A DNA stretch of 8,138 bases from an uncultured Bacillota bacterium (GTDB taxonomy: Bacteria > Bacillota > Clostridia > Peptostreptococcales > Anaerovoracaceae). Below, piece after piece: positions 1-7,041 of this stretch. Both the position numbers and the translations under genes were made by a program. The notes under the pieces are model-generated. The model saw only the letters and a list, made by a program, of their open reading frames with translations, did no database searches and was not told the DNA's origin. The stretch is from assembly GCA_946629205.1 (NCBI GenBank), contig CAMOXP010000053.1:1-8138 (forward strand), in the 5' to 3' direction. Position 1 is the first letter of the stretch; every line of letters starts with the position of its first letter.

Positions 1-737
1 ACACCTCCGGCACAGCCGTCCACTCCGCCGTCCCGCTCTGATCCTGCGCCGATGACGCCTGGCTTTCTGTGGTGGATCGGCGGCATGGCGTTGTACAGGT
101 GGGTCAGATGAGATGCGCCCGCGTCAAGCACTGCGCAAGCCTCCTCATAGGTCGCGTCGGTGTGCGCGATGGACACCGTCGTGATCTCGGACGCCTTCCG
201 TGCAAAATCCACCGCACCGGGCAGCTCCGGTGCGACGTCGACGATCCTTACAAGACCGCCGCAGCCGTCAAATAATTTCTTGAACGCGTCGAAGTCAGGA
301 TCCCTGAGGTACGCGCCGTTCTGCGCACCCTTTTTCTTCTCGGAGAAGAACGGGCCCTCCATGTGGATGCCCATGAGCCGTGCGCAGCCTGCAGGCGCTT
401 CGTCATGCAGGCGTTTGCCTGTTGCAAAAGCAGCCGCCAGGGTTTCATAGGGCAGGGTCATGCCCGCCGGGGCGAACGATGTCACGCCGGACGATGCCAG
501 GTAAGCCGCCATGGACTTCAGACCCTCGTAGTCTCCATCGGAAAAGTCCGCGTTCATGCTGCCATGGGTGTGCACGTCCACAAGTCCCGGGATCACGCAG
601 TGTCCGTCCAGATCGACTTCATCTTCGTGGGACGGCAGATAGGGATTGCCGAGCGCTGCGAACTTGCCGTCGAGCACTTCGAAATCACAGACTCTAAAGT
701 GTCCGTCTATAAAAACCAATGCATTTCTGTAAATCAT
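1..737 (-). CDS. nagA: N-acetylglucosamine-6-phosphate deacetylase, partial (C-terminus outside window)
   Basis: NagA removes the acetyl group from GlcNAc-6-phosphate in the cytoplasm, giving GlcN-6-phosphate and acetate. I translated this frame by hand: it is open from the ATG at 737 to the left edge, giving 245 codons of a protein usually about 380 long. Amidohydrolase landmarks are in the right order: GLVDVHTHG with the HxH pair at H56/H58, HMEGPF with metal ligand E127, AHTDAT with H192, and HLYNAMPP with H213. Spacing of E127, H192 and H213 closely matches the E. coli zinc ligands E131, H195 and H216. Keeping HxH suggests the two-metal form seen in Bacillus rather than the E. coli one-metal form (inference). 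The catalytic Asp lies beyond the edge. The start has a near-perfect Shine-Dalgarno, GGAGGTGA, 6 nt upstream. The gene begins 41 nt after the ROK gene with no terminator between, so they are probably cotranscribed. Confidence 0.95.
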   Translation of the reverse strand, partial: MIYRNALVFIDGHFRVCDFEVLDGKFAALGNPYLPSHEDEVDLDGHCVIPGLVDVHTHGSMNADFSDGDYEGLKSMAAYLASSGVTSFAPAGMTLPYETLAAAFATGKRLHDEAPAGCARLMGIHMEGPFFSEKKKGAQNGAYLRDPDFDAFKKLFDGCGGLVRIVDVAPELPGAVDFARKASEITTVSIAHTDATYEEACAVLDAGASHLTHLYNAMPPIHHRKPGVIGAGSERDGGVDGCAGG

Positions 738-778
738 GTTATTTCACCTCCGCCGTTGTGGTGTAACCAAATCCGCCG

Positions 779-2203
779 TTACAGCGTAACCTCCGGAAGG
801 CTGGCGGCAGCCACTGACTGTCCCACCCTTCTCATTTTTTCATCCGGCAGCATGACAGTGATCTTGTCGTACAGTTCCGGATATTCGTTGGCCAATACCC
901 GGTTGCACTCCTCTACCAGGATCTCGCCGCCCTCGCCGGACGCGACGCGTCCCAGAATCAGGACGTACTTCAAATCATAGAAGAGTCCGTAGAGCACAAG
1001 GGTGTGTGCCAGATAGCAGCCGATGGACTTGAAGATATAAACTGCACCGGCAAGTTTCAGATCGTTCTCCACTTGATCCACAGCGTCCACATCTACATCC
1101 ACACCTTCCAGAATGTTCTGGACGACTTTGAGTTTCTCAGCCGGCGCCAAAGATTCATCCAGCGGGATCCCCGCAGCGGGTGCTAGTTTAATAACGGAAT
1201 CCTGCGAGAAATACGTCGCGCCGACGCCTGTATCGCCGGACCACGGATCCGCCATGGAATTCTCATTCAGATCCACCGGCGCGAAGGCCAGTTCGTTGAA
1301 CCATCCGAGAACGTTCCGGTCTGCGTTGACGTAGCCGCCTGCTTCGCTTGTGCCCATGGCAATGCCCATGACCGGCGCCACATCCATACTCATAGCGCCC
1401 GCGAGGGCAGTGACATCGCCGTCATTGGCGACGACGATCGGAACATCGCCGATCTCCTTTGCCGCTCTGTCATAGACGGTCTTAACCTCATCCCAGTTGT
1501 CCCGCGAAATCTTCAAAAAGATGCTGGAGACCATGGGCGCGTTTCCGATCAGTACGCCCGCTGTCGACACGCCGATGCCGTCAACACGAGGCATCTTTGA
1601 CGCCGCTGTCTTGAAGGAGTCGACGATGCCGTCATACTGATAGGAAATGTCTTCTGAAAGTTTCGGATGCCAGACGACTTCCTCTGAGTAGACCGACTCA
1701 CCGTCGATGACAGCAGAGACTTTGCGGTCGGAACCGCCTGCGTCGAAGCCGATCCTGCAGCCTTCCAAATGTCCGCCGACGGATTTGTCCGTATCGTTTG
1801 CGGCCGGCAATTCGTCCGGCGCACAGATTTCAAACTCAAAGGGACGCTCATAGGTATTCATCATAAAGTTCACGTCGAAATCGCGCGGGCCGCCGAGCAC
1901 ATACTCTTCACGCACGCGGGCCGCCTCTTCATCGCAGCCGCATACGGTCACCTTCCAGCCGCCCACGCTCCAGAGGCAGAACTTGATGTACCGCTCCAGA
2001 TAGCGCAGGTTCGCTTCTTCAAATGAAGTGTCCCGAAGCTTCGTTTCAAAGACTGTGACCTTGCCTTCTTCACGCTCGATGGCAATGCCGACCGGCCGGG
2101 TTGCTTCCTTCTCATACTCGATCATCCACGGCCCCATCGGGATGAAATCCTGGTCGAGGTCCGGCAGGTTTCGGATGTTTAAATCAATTCCCAGATAATT
2201 CAT
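779..2203 (-). CDS. Divergent ROK-family sugar-kinase-like protein with N-terminal extension
   Basis: This 474-residue protein is a probable cytoplasmic sugar kinase of the ROK/actin-like ATPase superfamily; its substrate is not known. The ROK core starts near residue 150: IGFDAGG at 151-157 is the phosphate-1 loop, GIGVSTAG at 209-216 is typical of the fold, ANDGDVTA at 259-266 matches the ROK ENDAN segment with D261 as presumed catalytic base, and GIAMGTSEAGGY at 280-291 matches the second phosphate loop. The cysteine-rich zinc motif of typical ROK proteins (CxCGxxGC) is absent. Residues 1-145 are an extension most ROK kinases (about 300 residues) lack; it does not look like the winged helix of NagC/XylR repressors. 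The start codon overlaps the end of the upstream kinase gene by 20 nt, and AAGGAG sits 7 nt before it, so translation is likely coupled. Position between a nahK homologue and nagA suggests an N-acetylhexosamine or related sugar substrate, for example GlcNAc to GlcNAc-6-P (inference). Confidence 0.82.
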   Translation of the reverse strand: MNYLGIDLNIRNLPDLDQDFIPMGPWMIEYEKEATRPVGIAIEREEGKVTVFETKLRDTSFEEANLRYLERYIKFCLWSVGGWKVTVCGCDEEAARVREEYVLGGPRDFDVNFMMNTYERPFEFEICAPDELPAANDTDKSVGGHLEGCRIGFDAGGSDRKVSAVIDGESVYSEEVVWHPKLSEDISYQYDGIVDSFKTAASKMPRVDGIGVSTAGVLIGNAPMVSSIFLKISRDNWDEVKTVYDRAAKEIGDVPIVVANDGDVTALAGAMSMDVAPVMGIAMGTSEAGGYVNADRNVLGWFNELAFAPVDLNENSMADPWSGDTGVGATYFSQDSVIKLAPAAGIPLDESLAPAEKLKVVQNILEGVDVDVDAVDQVENDLKLAGAVYIFKSIGCYLAHTLVLYGLFYDLKYVLILGRVASGEGGEILVEECNRVLANEYPELYDKITVMLPDEKMRRVGQSVAAASLPEVTL

Positions 2204-3365
2204 TTACGATCTCCTTCATCTTCTCCATGTTAGCTTCCATATCCGCGGCGAGGGCGAACTGCGCCCGGCATCTGTCCAGATTATGCCCCGGATACTTCGT
2301 GGCGAAATATTTATCTCCATCCAGCCAGTCAGTCAGAAATCTGACGCCCAGCTCCAGTGTGATCGTGCGTGCGCCTTCCGGCAAAAGTTCGATTTCCAGG
2401 TCTGTGAGGTCTTTGCAACTTTCCAGAAAACCGCGCGTAAAGACTTCGAAGAGGTGCAGGTCGCAGTGGATCTTCGAAAGATCCTGTTCGTCCTCCGCCG
2501 CTGTGGCCGCGCCGAAGCGGATGCAGTCGCCGTAGTCATAAAGGGACAATCCCGGCATGACGGTGTCGAGGTCGATCACGTACAGCAGCGACCGGCTGTC
2601 TTCATCGAGAAGCACGTTGTTCAGCTTCGTGTCGTTGTGGGTGACCCGCGTCGGCAAGTCGCCTGCGTCTCTGAGCTGCTGCAGCTTCCCTGCGCTTGCT
2701 TCGCGCTCCATTGCAAAAGCAATCTCTCCGGCTGCATCCATCACTCTCTGCGTCAAGGCCGGATCCTTCCTTGCCCGCTCCAGAGTCTCATGAAGGATCC
2801 TGTACCGGTCCGGTGTATTGTGGAAGTTCGGGATCGTCTCGTGGAGCGTCTCCGCGGGATAGTCCGCCAGCTCGGAGATGAATGTTCCAAAAGCAACCGC
2901 GCACCGATAAAAGTCCTCGTCGGATTCAGGCTTTTCGAGGCAGATGGAATGCTCCGCAAAAGGCGTCACCCGGTAGTAACCGGGGGCGGCGTCCGCACCG
3001 GAACCCGCGTCTCCGGGAGCACCCTCACCGGCATCGCCGGCAGCATCCGCATCGCCGCACGAATCCGGACCCTCCGTGACGTGCACATACGTCAGTCCAT
3101 CCTTCGTCTGCACCGGCGGGAGCACGTGGCAGACGCCGCCGGATGCTTTTGCTTTTGCTTCAAGGAACTGCGCTATGCCGGAAATGTTCTCCATCAATGC
3201 GGGAACATCCTTGAAGGCTTCTTCGTTCAGCCTCTGGAGAATGTAACGGCTGCCCTTTTCGGTCGTGACTAGGAACGTGCTGTTGATGTGTCCGTTCCCA
3301 TAAGGTTCACAGCTGACGGGCTTGCTGTCCAATAAGAAACAGCTGAGTATTTCAGTTGTGTTCAT
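2184..3365 (-). CDS. nahK: N-acetylhexosamine 1-kinase homologue (aminoglycoside phosphotransferase fold)
   Basis: NahK (LnpB) of Bifidobacterium phosphorylates GlcNAc or GalNAc at C1 with ATP, in the lacto-N-biose/galacto-N-biose pathway. From memory, this 393-residue protein matches it along its length: PYGNGHINSTFLVTT at 21-35 and YILQRLN at 41-47 in the N-lobe, RVTHNDTKLNN at 240-250 with catalytic Asp D245, YVIDLDTVMPG at 262-272 with metal-binding Asp, YDYGDCIRFGA at 276-286, EDEQDLSKIH at 291-300, and YFATKYPGHNL at 353-363. The same fold also holds choline and homoserine kinases, but the C-lobe match is specific. An odd Gly/Ala/Asp-rich insertion spans about residues 99-129. The ATG at 3365 has AGGAGGAG 5 nt upstream. 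It follows glmS by 97 nt, with a hairpin between, and overlaps the next gene by 20 nt. Whether GlcNAc or GalNAc is preferred cannot be read from sequence. Confidence 0.87.
   Translation of the reverse strand: MNTTEILSCFLLDSKPVSCEPYGNGHINSTFLVTTEKGSRYILQRLNEEAFKDVPALMENISGIAQFLEAKAKASGGVCHVLPPVQTKDGLTYVHVTEGPDSCGDADAAGDAGEGAPGDAGSGADAAPGYYRVTPFAEHSICLEKPESDEDFYRCAVAFGTFISELADYPAETLHETIPNFHNTPDRYRILHETLERARKDPALTQRVMDAAGEIAFAMEREASAGKLQQLRDAGDLPTRVTHNDTKLNNVLLDEDSRSLLYVIDLDTVMPGLSLYDYGDCIRFGAATAAEDEQDLSKIHCDLHLFEVFTRGFLESCKDLTDLEIELLPEGARTITLELGVRFLTDWLDGDKYFATKYPGHNLDRCRAQFALAADMEANMEKMKEIVNELSGN
2979..3071 (-). repeat. Low-complexity Gly/Ala/Asp-rich in-frame insertion in the nahK homologue
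   Basis: About 31 codons (residues 99-129) encode almost only Gly, Ala, Asp, Ser, Pro and Glu, with GDAG occurring twice. The DNA is GC-rich and internally repetitive; GCATCGCCG occurs at 3031-3039 and again at 3049-3057. Bifidobacterium NahK, as I recall it, has only a short turn here, between the N-lobe segment ending near HVTEG and the strand beginning YYRVTPF. The frame stays open, so the gene is not broken. It probably forms a flexible surface loop, perhaps expanded by slippage (inference). Confidence 0.7.
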
Positions 3366-3408
3366 CCAAACTCCTCCTGTAGTTTCCTGCAGTCGAAATA
3401 ATTCTGCA

Positions 3409-3417
3409 TTTATAACA
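3409..3417 (-). promoter_or_regulatory. Candidate extended -10 promoter for the nahK-ROK-nagA block
   Basis: On the minus strand this reads TGTTATAAA, which fits the extended -10 form TGnTATAAT with one mismatch in the hexamer. It lies about 45 nt before the nahK start codon. The hexamer at the expected -35 distance, GGATCA inside the adjacent hairpin, is a poor match to TTGACA. An extended -10 can work with a weak -35, but a short AT-rich motif like this may be chance. Confidence 0.3.
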
Positions 3418-3418
3418 C

Positions 3419-3442
3419 GCGGCGGATACTGTGATCCGCCGC
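3419..3442 (-). terminator. GC-rich hairpin after glmS, likely weak terminator or attenuator
   Basis: A perfect 9-bp inverted repeat (arm GCGGCGGAT at 3419-3427, its complement at 3434-3442) encloses a 6-nt loop and begins about 20 nt past the glmS stop codon. On the minus strand it is followed by GTGTTATAAATG, which is AT-rich but not a real run of T. Position and stem strength suggest a terminator; the poor T-tract suggests incomplete termination, with some read-through into nahK. It could instead be an RNA 3'-end stabiliser or processing element. Confidence 0.55.
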
Positions 3443-3462
3443 ACTCCTGCGTTCATATTCTA

Positions 3463-5292
3463 CTATTCCACCGTAACGGACTTGGCCAGGTTCTTCGGCT
3501 TGTCGATGTTGCAGCCCTTCTCGAGCGCCACATAATAAGCGAAGATCTGGAGCGGGACGACCGCGAGGACCGGCGCCACTTCATCCGCACACTGCGGAAT
3601 GTAGATGACTTCGTCGCTGGTCTTTTCGATCTCGGTCTTGCCCTCCTTGGCAAGGCCGATGATGCGGGCTCCGCGAGCCTGCACTTCGACGATGTTCGAA
3701 ACCATCTTCTCGTACAGCTTATCCTGTGTCGCCAGGGCAACGACGAGCGTATCCGAATCCATCAGGGCGATGGTTCCGTGCTTCAGTTCGCCGGCCGCAA
3801 TAGCGAAGGAATGGATGTAGGAGATTTCCTTGAGCTTCAGGGAGCCCTCATAAGAAACGCCGCTGTCCAGTCCGCGTCCGATGAAGAAGACGTTGTCTCT
3901 GTAGTGATATCTCTCAGCCAGTTCTTTGATGACCGGCTCATTCTCGATGACCTTGTTCACCTTCGCCGGAAGGGCTTTGAGCTCGCCCAGCATGTAGTTG
4001 TAGTATTCCTTGTCGATGGTGCCCTTGGTGCTTCCCATATACAGGCCGATCAGATACATGCAGATCAGCTGGGTCGTGTATGCTTTTGTAGAAGCGACCG
4101 CCACCTCCGGACCCGCCAGAGTGTAGAACACGTCGTGGGACTCTCTGGCGATGGAGCTTCCTACAGCGTTGACCACGCTGAGGATCCGCGCCCCTCTGTC
4201 CTTGGCATCGCGCAGCGCTGCCAGGGTGTCGAGGGTCTCACCTGACTGTGAGATCGCAATGAACAATGTCTTGTCATCGATAAAGGTATCTCTGTACCGG
4301 AACTCGGAAGCCACATCGATTTCCACCGGAATGTGCGCCATCTTTTCGATGACCATCTTGCCGACCAGACCTGCGTGATAAGCCGTTCCGCAGGCTACGA
4401 TGTAGATTTTGTTGATATTGTCGATGTCTTCCTTGGTCAGGCTGATGTCATCCAGCCGGATGGAATCATCCGGATTGAGCCTGCTCATGAGCGTCTCGCT
4501 GATGACTGCCGGCTGCTCGTGGATCTCCTTGAGCATGTAATGGTCATAGTCCGCCTTGTCTGCAGCATCAGCTTTCCAGTTGACAACGTAAACTTCTCTG
4601 TCGACCTTGTTGCCGTTTTCGTCATAGATGACGATCTCATCCTTTGTCAGGACAACGGTCTCGTTGTTTTCGATGAGATAAACATCGCGGACATACTTGA
4701 GGACTGCCGGGATATCGGAAGCGATGAAGTTGAATCCATCGCCGATTCCTGCGATCAGCGGCGCATCTTTTCTGACGGCTACGATCTTGTCTGGTTCGTC
4801 CGCCGCGATGGCTGCGATCGCGTAAGCGCCGCGCATTTCGGCCACTGCCTTGTTGACAGCGTCCAGCAGATCGCCGTTATAGAAGAGCCCGATCAGGTGG
4901 GCGATGACTTCAGAGTCCGTCTCCGATTTGAACTTGATACCGTACTCAGTTGCCAGCCACTCACGGATCTCCTGATAGTTCTCGATGATCCCGTTGTGGA
5001 CGATGGCTACCGTCTCCTCTTCGTTCAGATGCGGATGGGCGTTGATCTCTGTCGGTTTGCCGTGGGTCGCCCAGCGTGTGTGGCCAATGCCCACCGGGGC
5101 GTCGAAGTCCGGAGATGCGATCTTAGCTTCCAGGTTTTTGATCTCTCCGACTGCCTTCTGCACCTGAATTTTTCCGTTGATCGGAAGGGCGATGCCTGCC
5201 GAATCGTAACCTCTGTATTCCAGACGTTTCAGTCCGTCGATGATTTTTTCTTTGGCGTGGTCAGTGCCTACATATCCTACTATTCCGCACAT
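3463..5292 (-). CDS. glmS: Glutamine-fructose-6-phosphate aminotransferase (isomerizing)
   Basis: GlmS makes GlcN-6-phosphate and glutamate from fructose-6-phosphate and glutamine, the first committed step to UDP-GlcNAc. The product is 609 residues, the same length as E. coli GlmS. The N-terminal glutaminase has the nucleophile Cys2 (Cys1 after Met removal), HTRWATHG at 71-78, HNGIIENY at 99-106 and SETDSEV at 123-129. Two SIS domains follow, with SQSGETLDT at 348-356 and STKAYTTQ at 401-408. Catalytic isomerase residues are kept: Glu in KLKEI (489), His in GELKHG (505) and Lys in NLAKSVTVE (604), matching E488, H504 and K603 of E. coli numbering. One oddity is HSFAIAAGE at 494-502, where most relatives carry Glu in place of Phe. 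It starts 10 nt after the glmM stop, with AAGGAGG overlapping that stop, so the two are surely cotranscribed. No glmS ribozyme fits before it. Confidence 0.98.
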   Translation of the reverse strand: MCGIVGYVGTDHAKEKIIDGLKRLEYRGYDSAGIALPINGKIQVQKAVGEIKNLEAKIASPDFDAPVGIGHTRWATHGKPTEINAHPHLNEEETVAIVHNGIIENYQEIREWLATEYGIKFKSETDSEVIAHLIGLFYNGDLLDAVNKAVAEMRGAYAIAAIAADEPDKIVAVRKDAPLIAGIGDGFNFIASDIPAVLKYVRDVYLIENNETVVLTKDEIVIYDENGNKVDREVYVVNWKADAADKADYDHYMLKEIHEQPAVISETLMSRLNPDDSIRLDDISLTKEDIDNINKIYIVACGTAYHAGLVGKMVIEKMAHIPVEIDVASEFRYRDTFIDDKTLFIAISQSGETLDTLAALRDAKDRGARILSVVNAVGSSIARESHDVFYTLAGPEVAVASTKAYTTQLICMYLIGLYMGSTKGTIDKEYYNYMLGELKALPAKVNKVIENEPVIKELAERYHYRDNVFFIGRGLDSGVSYEGSLKLKEISYIHSFAIAAGELKHGTIALMDSDTLVVALATQDKLYEKMVSNIVEVQARGARIIGLAKEGKTEIEKTSDEVIYIPQCADEVAPVLAVVPLQIFAYYVALEKGCNIDKPKNLAKSVTVE

Positions 5293-5302
5293 ACTACCCT
5301 CC

Positions 5303-6652
5303 TTAACTGAAACGCTTCGTAATGAGTCTGGCGAGTTTCTGGGCTTTTGCAGTGATATCTTCGATATCCTGTCCCTCGATCATAACTCGGACGAGTGGCT
5401 CCGTGCTGGACGGTCTGATCAGCACACGGCCTTCTTCGCCGAGCTCTTCGCAGATCTGATCGACCTCTGCATTGACCTCTGCGTCTCTGGCGTACTTGAA
5501 CTTGTTCTCGATCCGGACGCGGGCGTTCTTGAGCACCTGCGGATAGAGCTCGATCTCTTCGCTGGCCTGGCTGGCCGTCTTGCCGGAGCTGATCATCGCC
5601 TGCAAAAGCTGCAGACTGCTCAAAATCCCGTCGCCTGTAGTCGCATGGTTGAGGAAGATGATGTGTCCCGACTGCTCGCCGCCGAAGACCGCGCCGTCTT
5701 CCAGCATTTTGTCCAGGACATACCTGTCGCCGACCTCCGTAATGCCGACCTCAAATCCTTCTTTCTTCATGAACTTATGGAATCCCACATTGCTCATCAG
5801 TGTCGAGATCACTTTGTTATCGGGGAGCTCATCCCGTTCTTTCAGCATATGAGCGCAGATGCACATGAGTTTGTCACCGTCGATGAGGTTTCCCTTCTCG
5901 TCGCAAGCGATCAGTCTGTCCGCATCTCCATCATATGCAAAACCCATAAAGGCTCCGTTCTCCACAACCTGTTTCTGGATGAGCTCGGGATGGGTGCTGC
6001 CGCAGTGGGCGTTGATATTGAGTCCGTCCGGCTCGTTTCCGATCATGACAACATCGGCGCCCAGATCTGTAAACACCTTCTCCGCCACCTTGTAGGCAGA
6101 CCCGTTGGCACAGTCGATGACCAGCTTCAGGCCTTTGATGTCCGCATCGATCGTATCTTCCAAATACTTGGCATATCTTTCTTCAGCTTCATCATCCACC
6201 TCGAGGCATTTGCCGATGCCCTCTCCCGAAACGTGGCTGTCCATATGTATGTTACGCAAAAGAATCGTTTCTACTTCGTCTTCGAAGGCGTCGTCCATCT
6301 TGAATCCTTCGCTGTTGTAGAACTTGATCCCGTTGTATTCAAACGAATTGTGCGATGCCGACACAATAACGCCTGCATCGGCGCCGTACGCCTTGACCAG
6401 ATACGCGATCGCAGGCGTCGGCAGCACGCCGACCTTGATGACGTTGGCGCCTGTGGACATGAATCCTGCACTCAGTGCGTCCTCCAGCATGTCGCCTGAT
6501 AATCTCGTGTCCTTGCCGATGAGGAACACCGGCTTGTCTTTGGTTTTGCCGAGCACGTATCCTGTCGCCTTGCCCAGCTTGAACGCCAGGTCCGGTGTCA
6601 GCTCTGTATTCGCAACGCCTCTAACATCACCATTTCCGAATAAGCTTCCCAT
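5303..6652 (-). CDS. glmM: Phosphoglucosamine mutase
   Basis: GlmM interconverts GlcN-6-phosphate and GlcN-1-phosphate in the cytoplasm, feeding GlmU and peptidoglycan synthesis. At 449 residues it has the usual length and the four-domain landmarks of the alpha-D-phosphohexomutases: VSASHN at 97-102 with phosphoserine S100, metal-binding DGDADR at 241-246, sugar-binding GGEQSGH at 324-330, and phosphate-binding RPSSTEPLVRV at 413-423. The first motif, normally LFGTDGVRG, reads LFGNGDVRG at 4-12, so the conserved Thr-Asp is replaced while the Arg is kept. The ATG at 6652 has AGGAGG 7 nt upstream, overlapping the cdaR stop; the gap to cdaR is 11 nt. In B. subtilis and other Firmicutes GlmM binds CdaA and lowers c-di-AMP synthesis, which fits this gene order. 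GlmM rather than phosphomannomutase is favoured by motifs and by glmS next door. Confidence 0.97.
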   Translation of the reverse strand: MGSLFGNGDVRGVANTELTPDLAFKLGKATGYVLGKTKDKPVFLIGKDTRLSGDMLEDALSAGFMSTGANVIKVGVLPTPAIAYLVKAYGADAGVIVSASHNSFEYNGIKFYNSEGFKMDDAFEDEVETILLRNIHMDSHVSGEGIGKCLEVDDEAEERYAKYLEDTIDADIKGLKLVIDCANGSAYKVAEKVFTDLGADVVMIGNEPDGLNINAHCGSTHPELIQKQVVENGAFMGFAYDGDADRLIACDEKGNLIDGDKLMCICAHMLKERDELPDNKVISTLMSNVGFHKFMKKEGFEVGITEVGDRYVLDKMLEDGAVFGGEQSGHIIFLNHATTGDGILSSLQLLQAMISSGKTASQASEEIELYPQVLKNARVRIENKFKYARDAEVNAEVDQICEELGEEGRVLIRPSSTEPLVRVMIEGQDIEDITAKAQKLARLITKRFS

Positions 6653-6663
6653 ACCATTGCCTC

Positions 6664-7041
6664 CTACTTGACCGTAAACACCGCGGTCTCACTTGAGATT
6701 TCTTCTACTGTTACGCCCCTCGCTTTATCGGGGATCTTGATGTATATTTCCGTTTCGTTCTTCCCGTATTCACAGGTCGATACGTCGATATATGCTTTGA
6801 TGCCTTTGTCCTTCGCTCTCTTGATTTGAGACCGTTTGCCCTCGATGGTCACGGATACGATCTTCGGCTTGTTCAGTGTAGCTGTCAGTCCCTGATCATC
6901 CAGCGAATCCGTTCCCTGCATTTCGACCTGGATCCCGTTCACACGCTCACTTACCTCAGGATCCACATTCCCCATAACGAACATCCAAAGACCGATCGCG
7001 ATCAGGAGGGATACGAGCATGAGCACTTTTTTATTTATCAT
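6664..7041 (-). CDS. cdaR: Short CdaR/YbbR-domain membrane protein
   Basis: CdaR is the partner and regulator of the diadenylate cyclase CdaA, held in the membrane with YbbR domains outside the cell. This product has only 125 residues: a short basic N-terminus (MINKK), one hydrophobic segment at about 6-24 that acts as a membrane anchor, then a single beta-rich region (about 28-124) with a YbbR-like pattern, including SVTIEGKRSQIKR and IPDKARGVTVEEISSETAVFTVK near the end. B. subtilis CdaR has several YbbR copies and is nearly 500 residues long, so this is a minimal version. It does not look frameshifted: glmM starts 11 nt after its stop. The ATG at 7041 overlaps the end of cdaA by 11 nt and has GGGAGG about 9 nt upstream, suggesting coupled translation. 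The call rests on anchor, pattern and position, since the domain is weakly conserved. Confidence 0.85.
   Translation of the reverse strand: MINKKVLMLVSLLIAIGLWMFVMGNVDPEVSERVNGIQVEMQGTDSLDDQGLTATLNKPKIVSVTIEGKRSQIKRAKDKGIKAYIDVSTCEYGKNETEIYIKIPDKARGVTVEEISSETAVFTVK

Noticed and set aside
738..778. Possible regulatory site in the gap between the ROK gene and nagA
   Set aside because: Only 41 nt, with the nagA ribosome binding site and no convincing hairpin or promoter.
779..2203. ROK protein as a NagC/XylR-type transcription repressor
   Set aside because: Those have a winged-helix domain of about 70-80 residues at the N-terminus; this 145-residue extension shows no helix-turn-helix-like pattern that I can see.
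3001..3060. CRISPR-like or mobile-element repeats in the GCATCGCCG tract
   Set aside because: The repeats are short, imperfect and in frame within a coding region, and no spacers, terminal inverted repeats or transposase are nearby.
2283..3272. 329-codon plus-strand open frame opposite the nahK homologue
   Set aside because: The minus-strand protein matches NahK along its length; the plus-strand product is Arg/Val/Cys-rich with no recognisable domain.
3322..5310. Long plus-strand open frames (3322-4245 and 4333-5310) opposite glmS
   Set aside because: Both are antisense shadows of a full-length, motif-complete glmS.
5240..6499. 419-codon open frame on the plus strand opposite glmM and the glmS start
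   Set aside because: It lies opposite a gene with full glmM motifs, its translation shows no family signature, and it arises from codon bias in GC-rich coding DNA.
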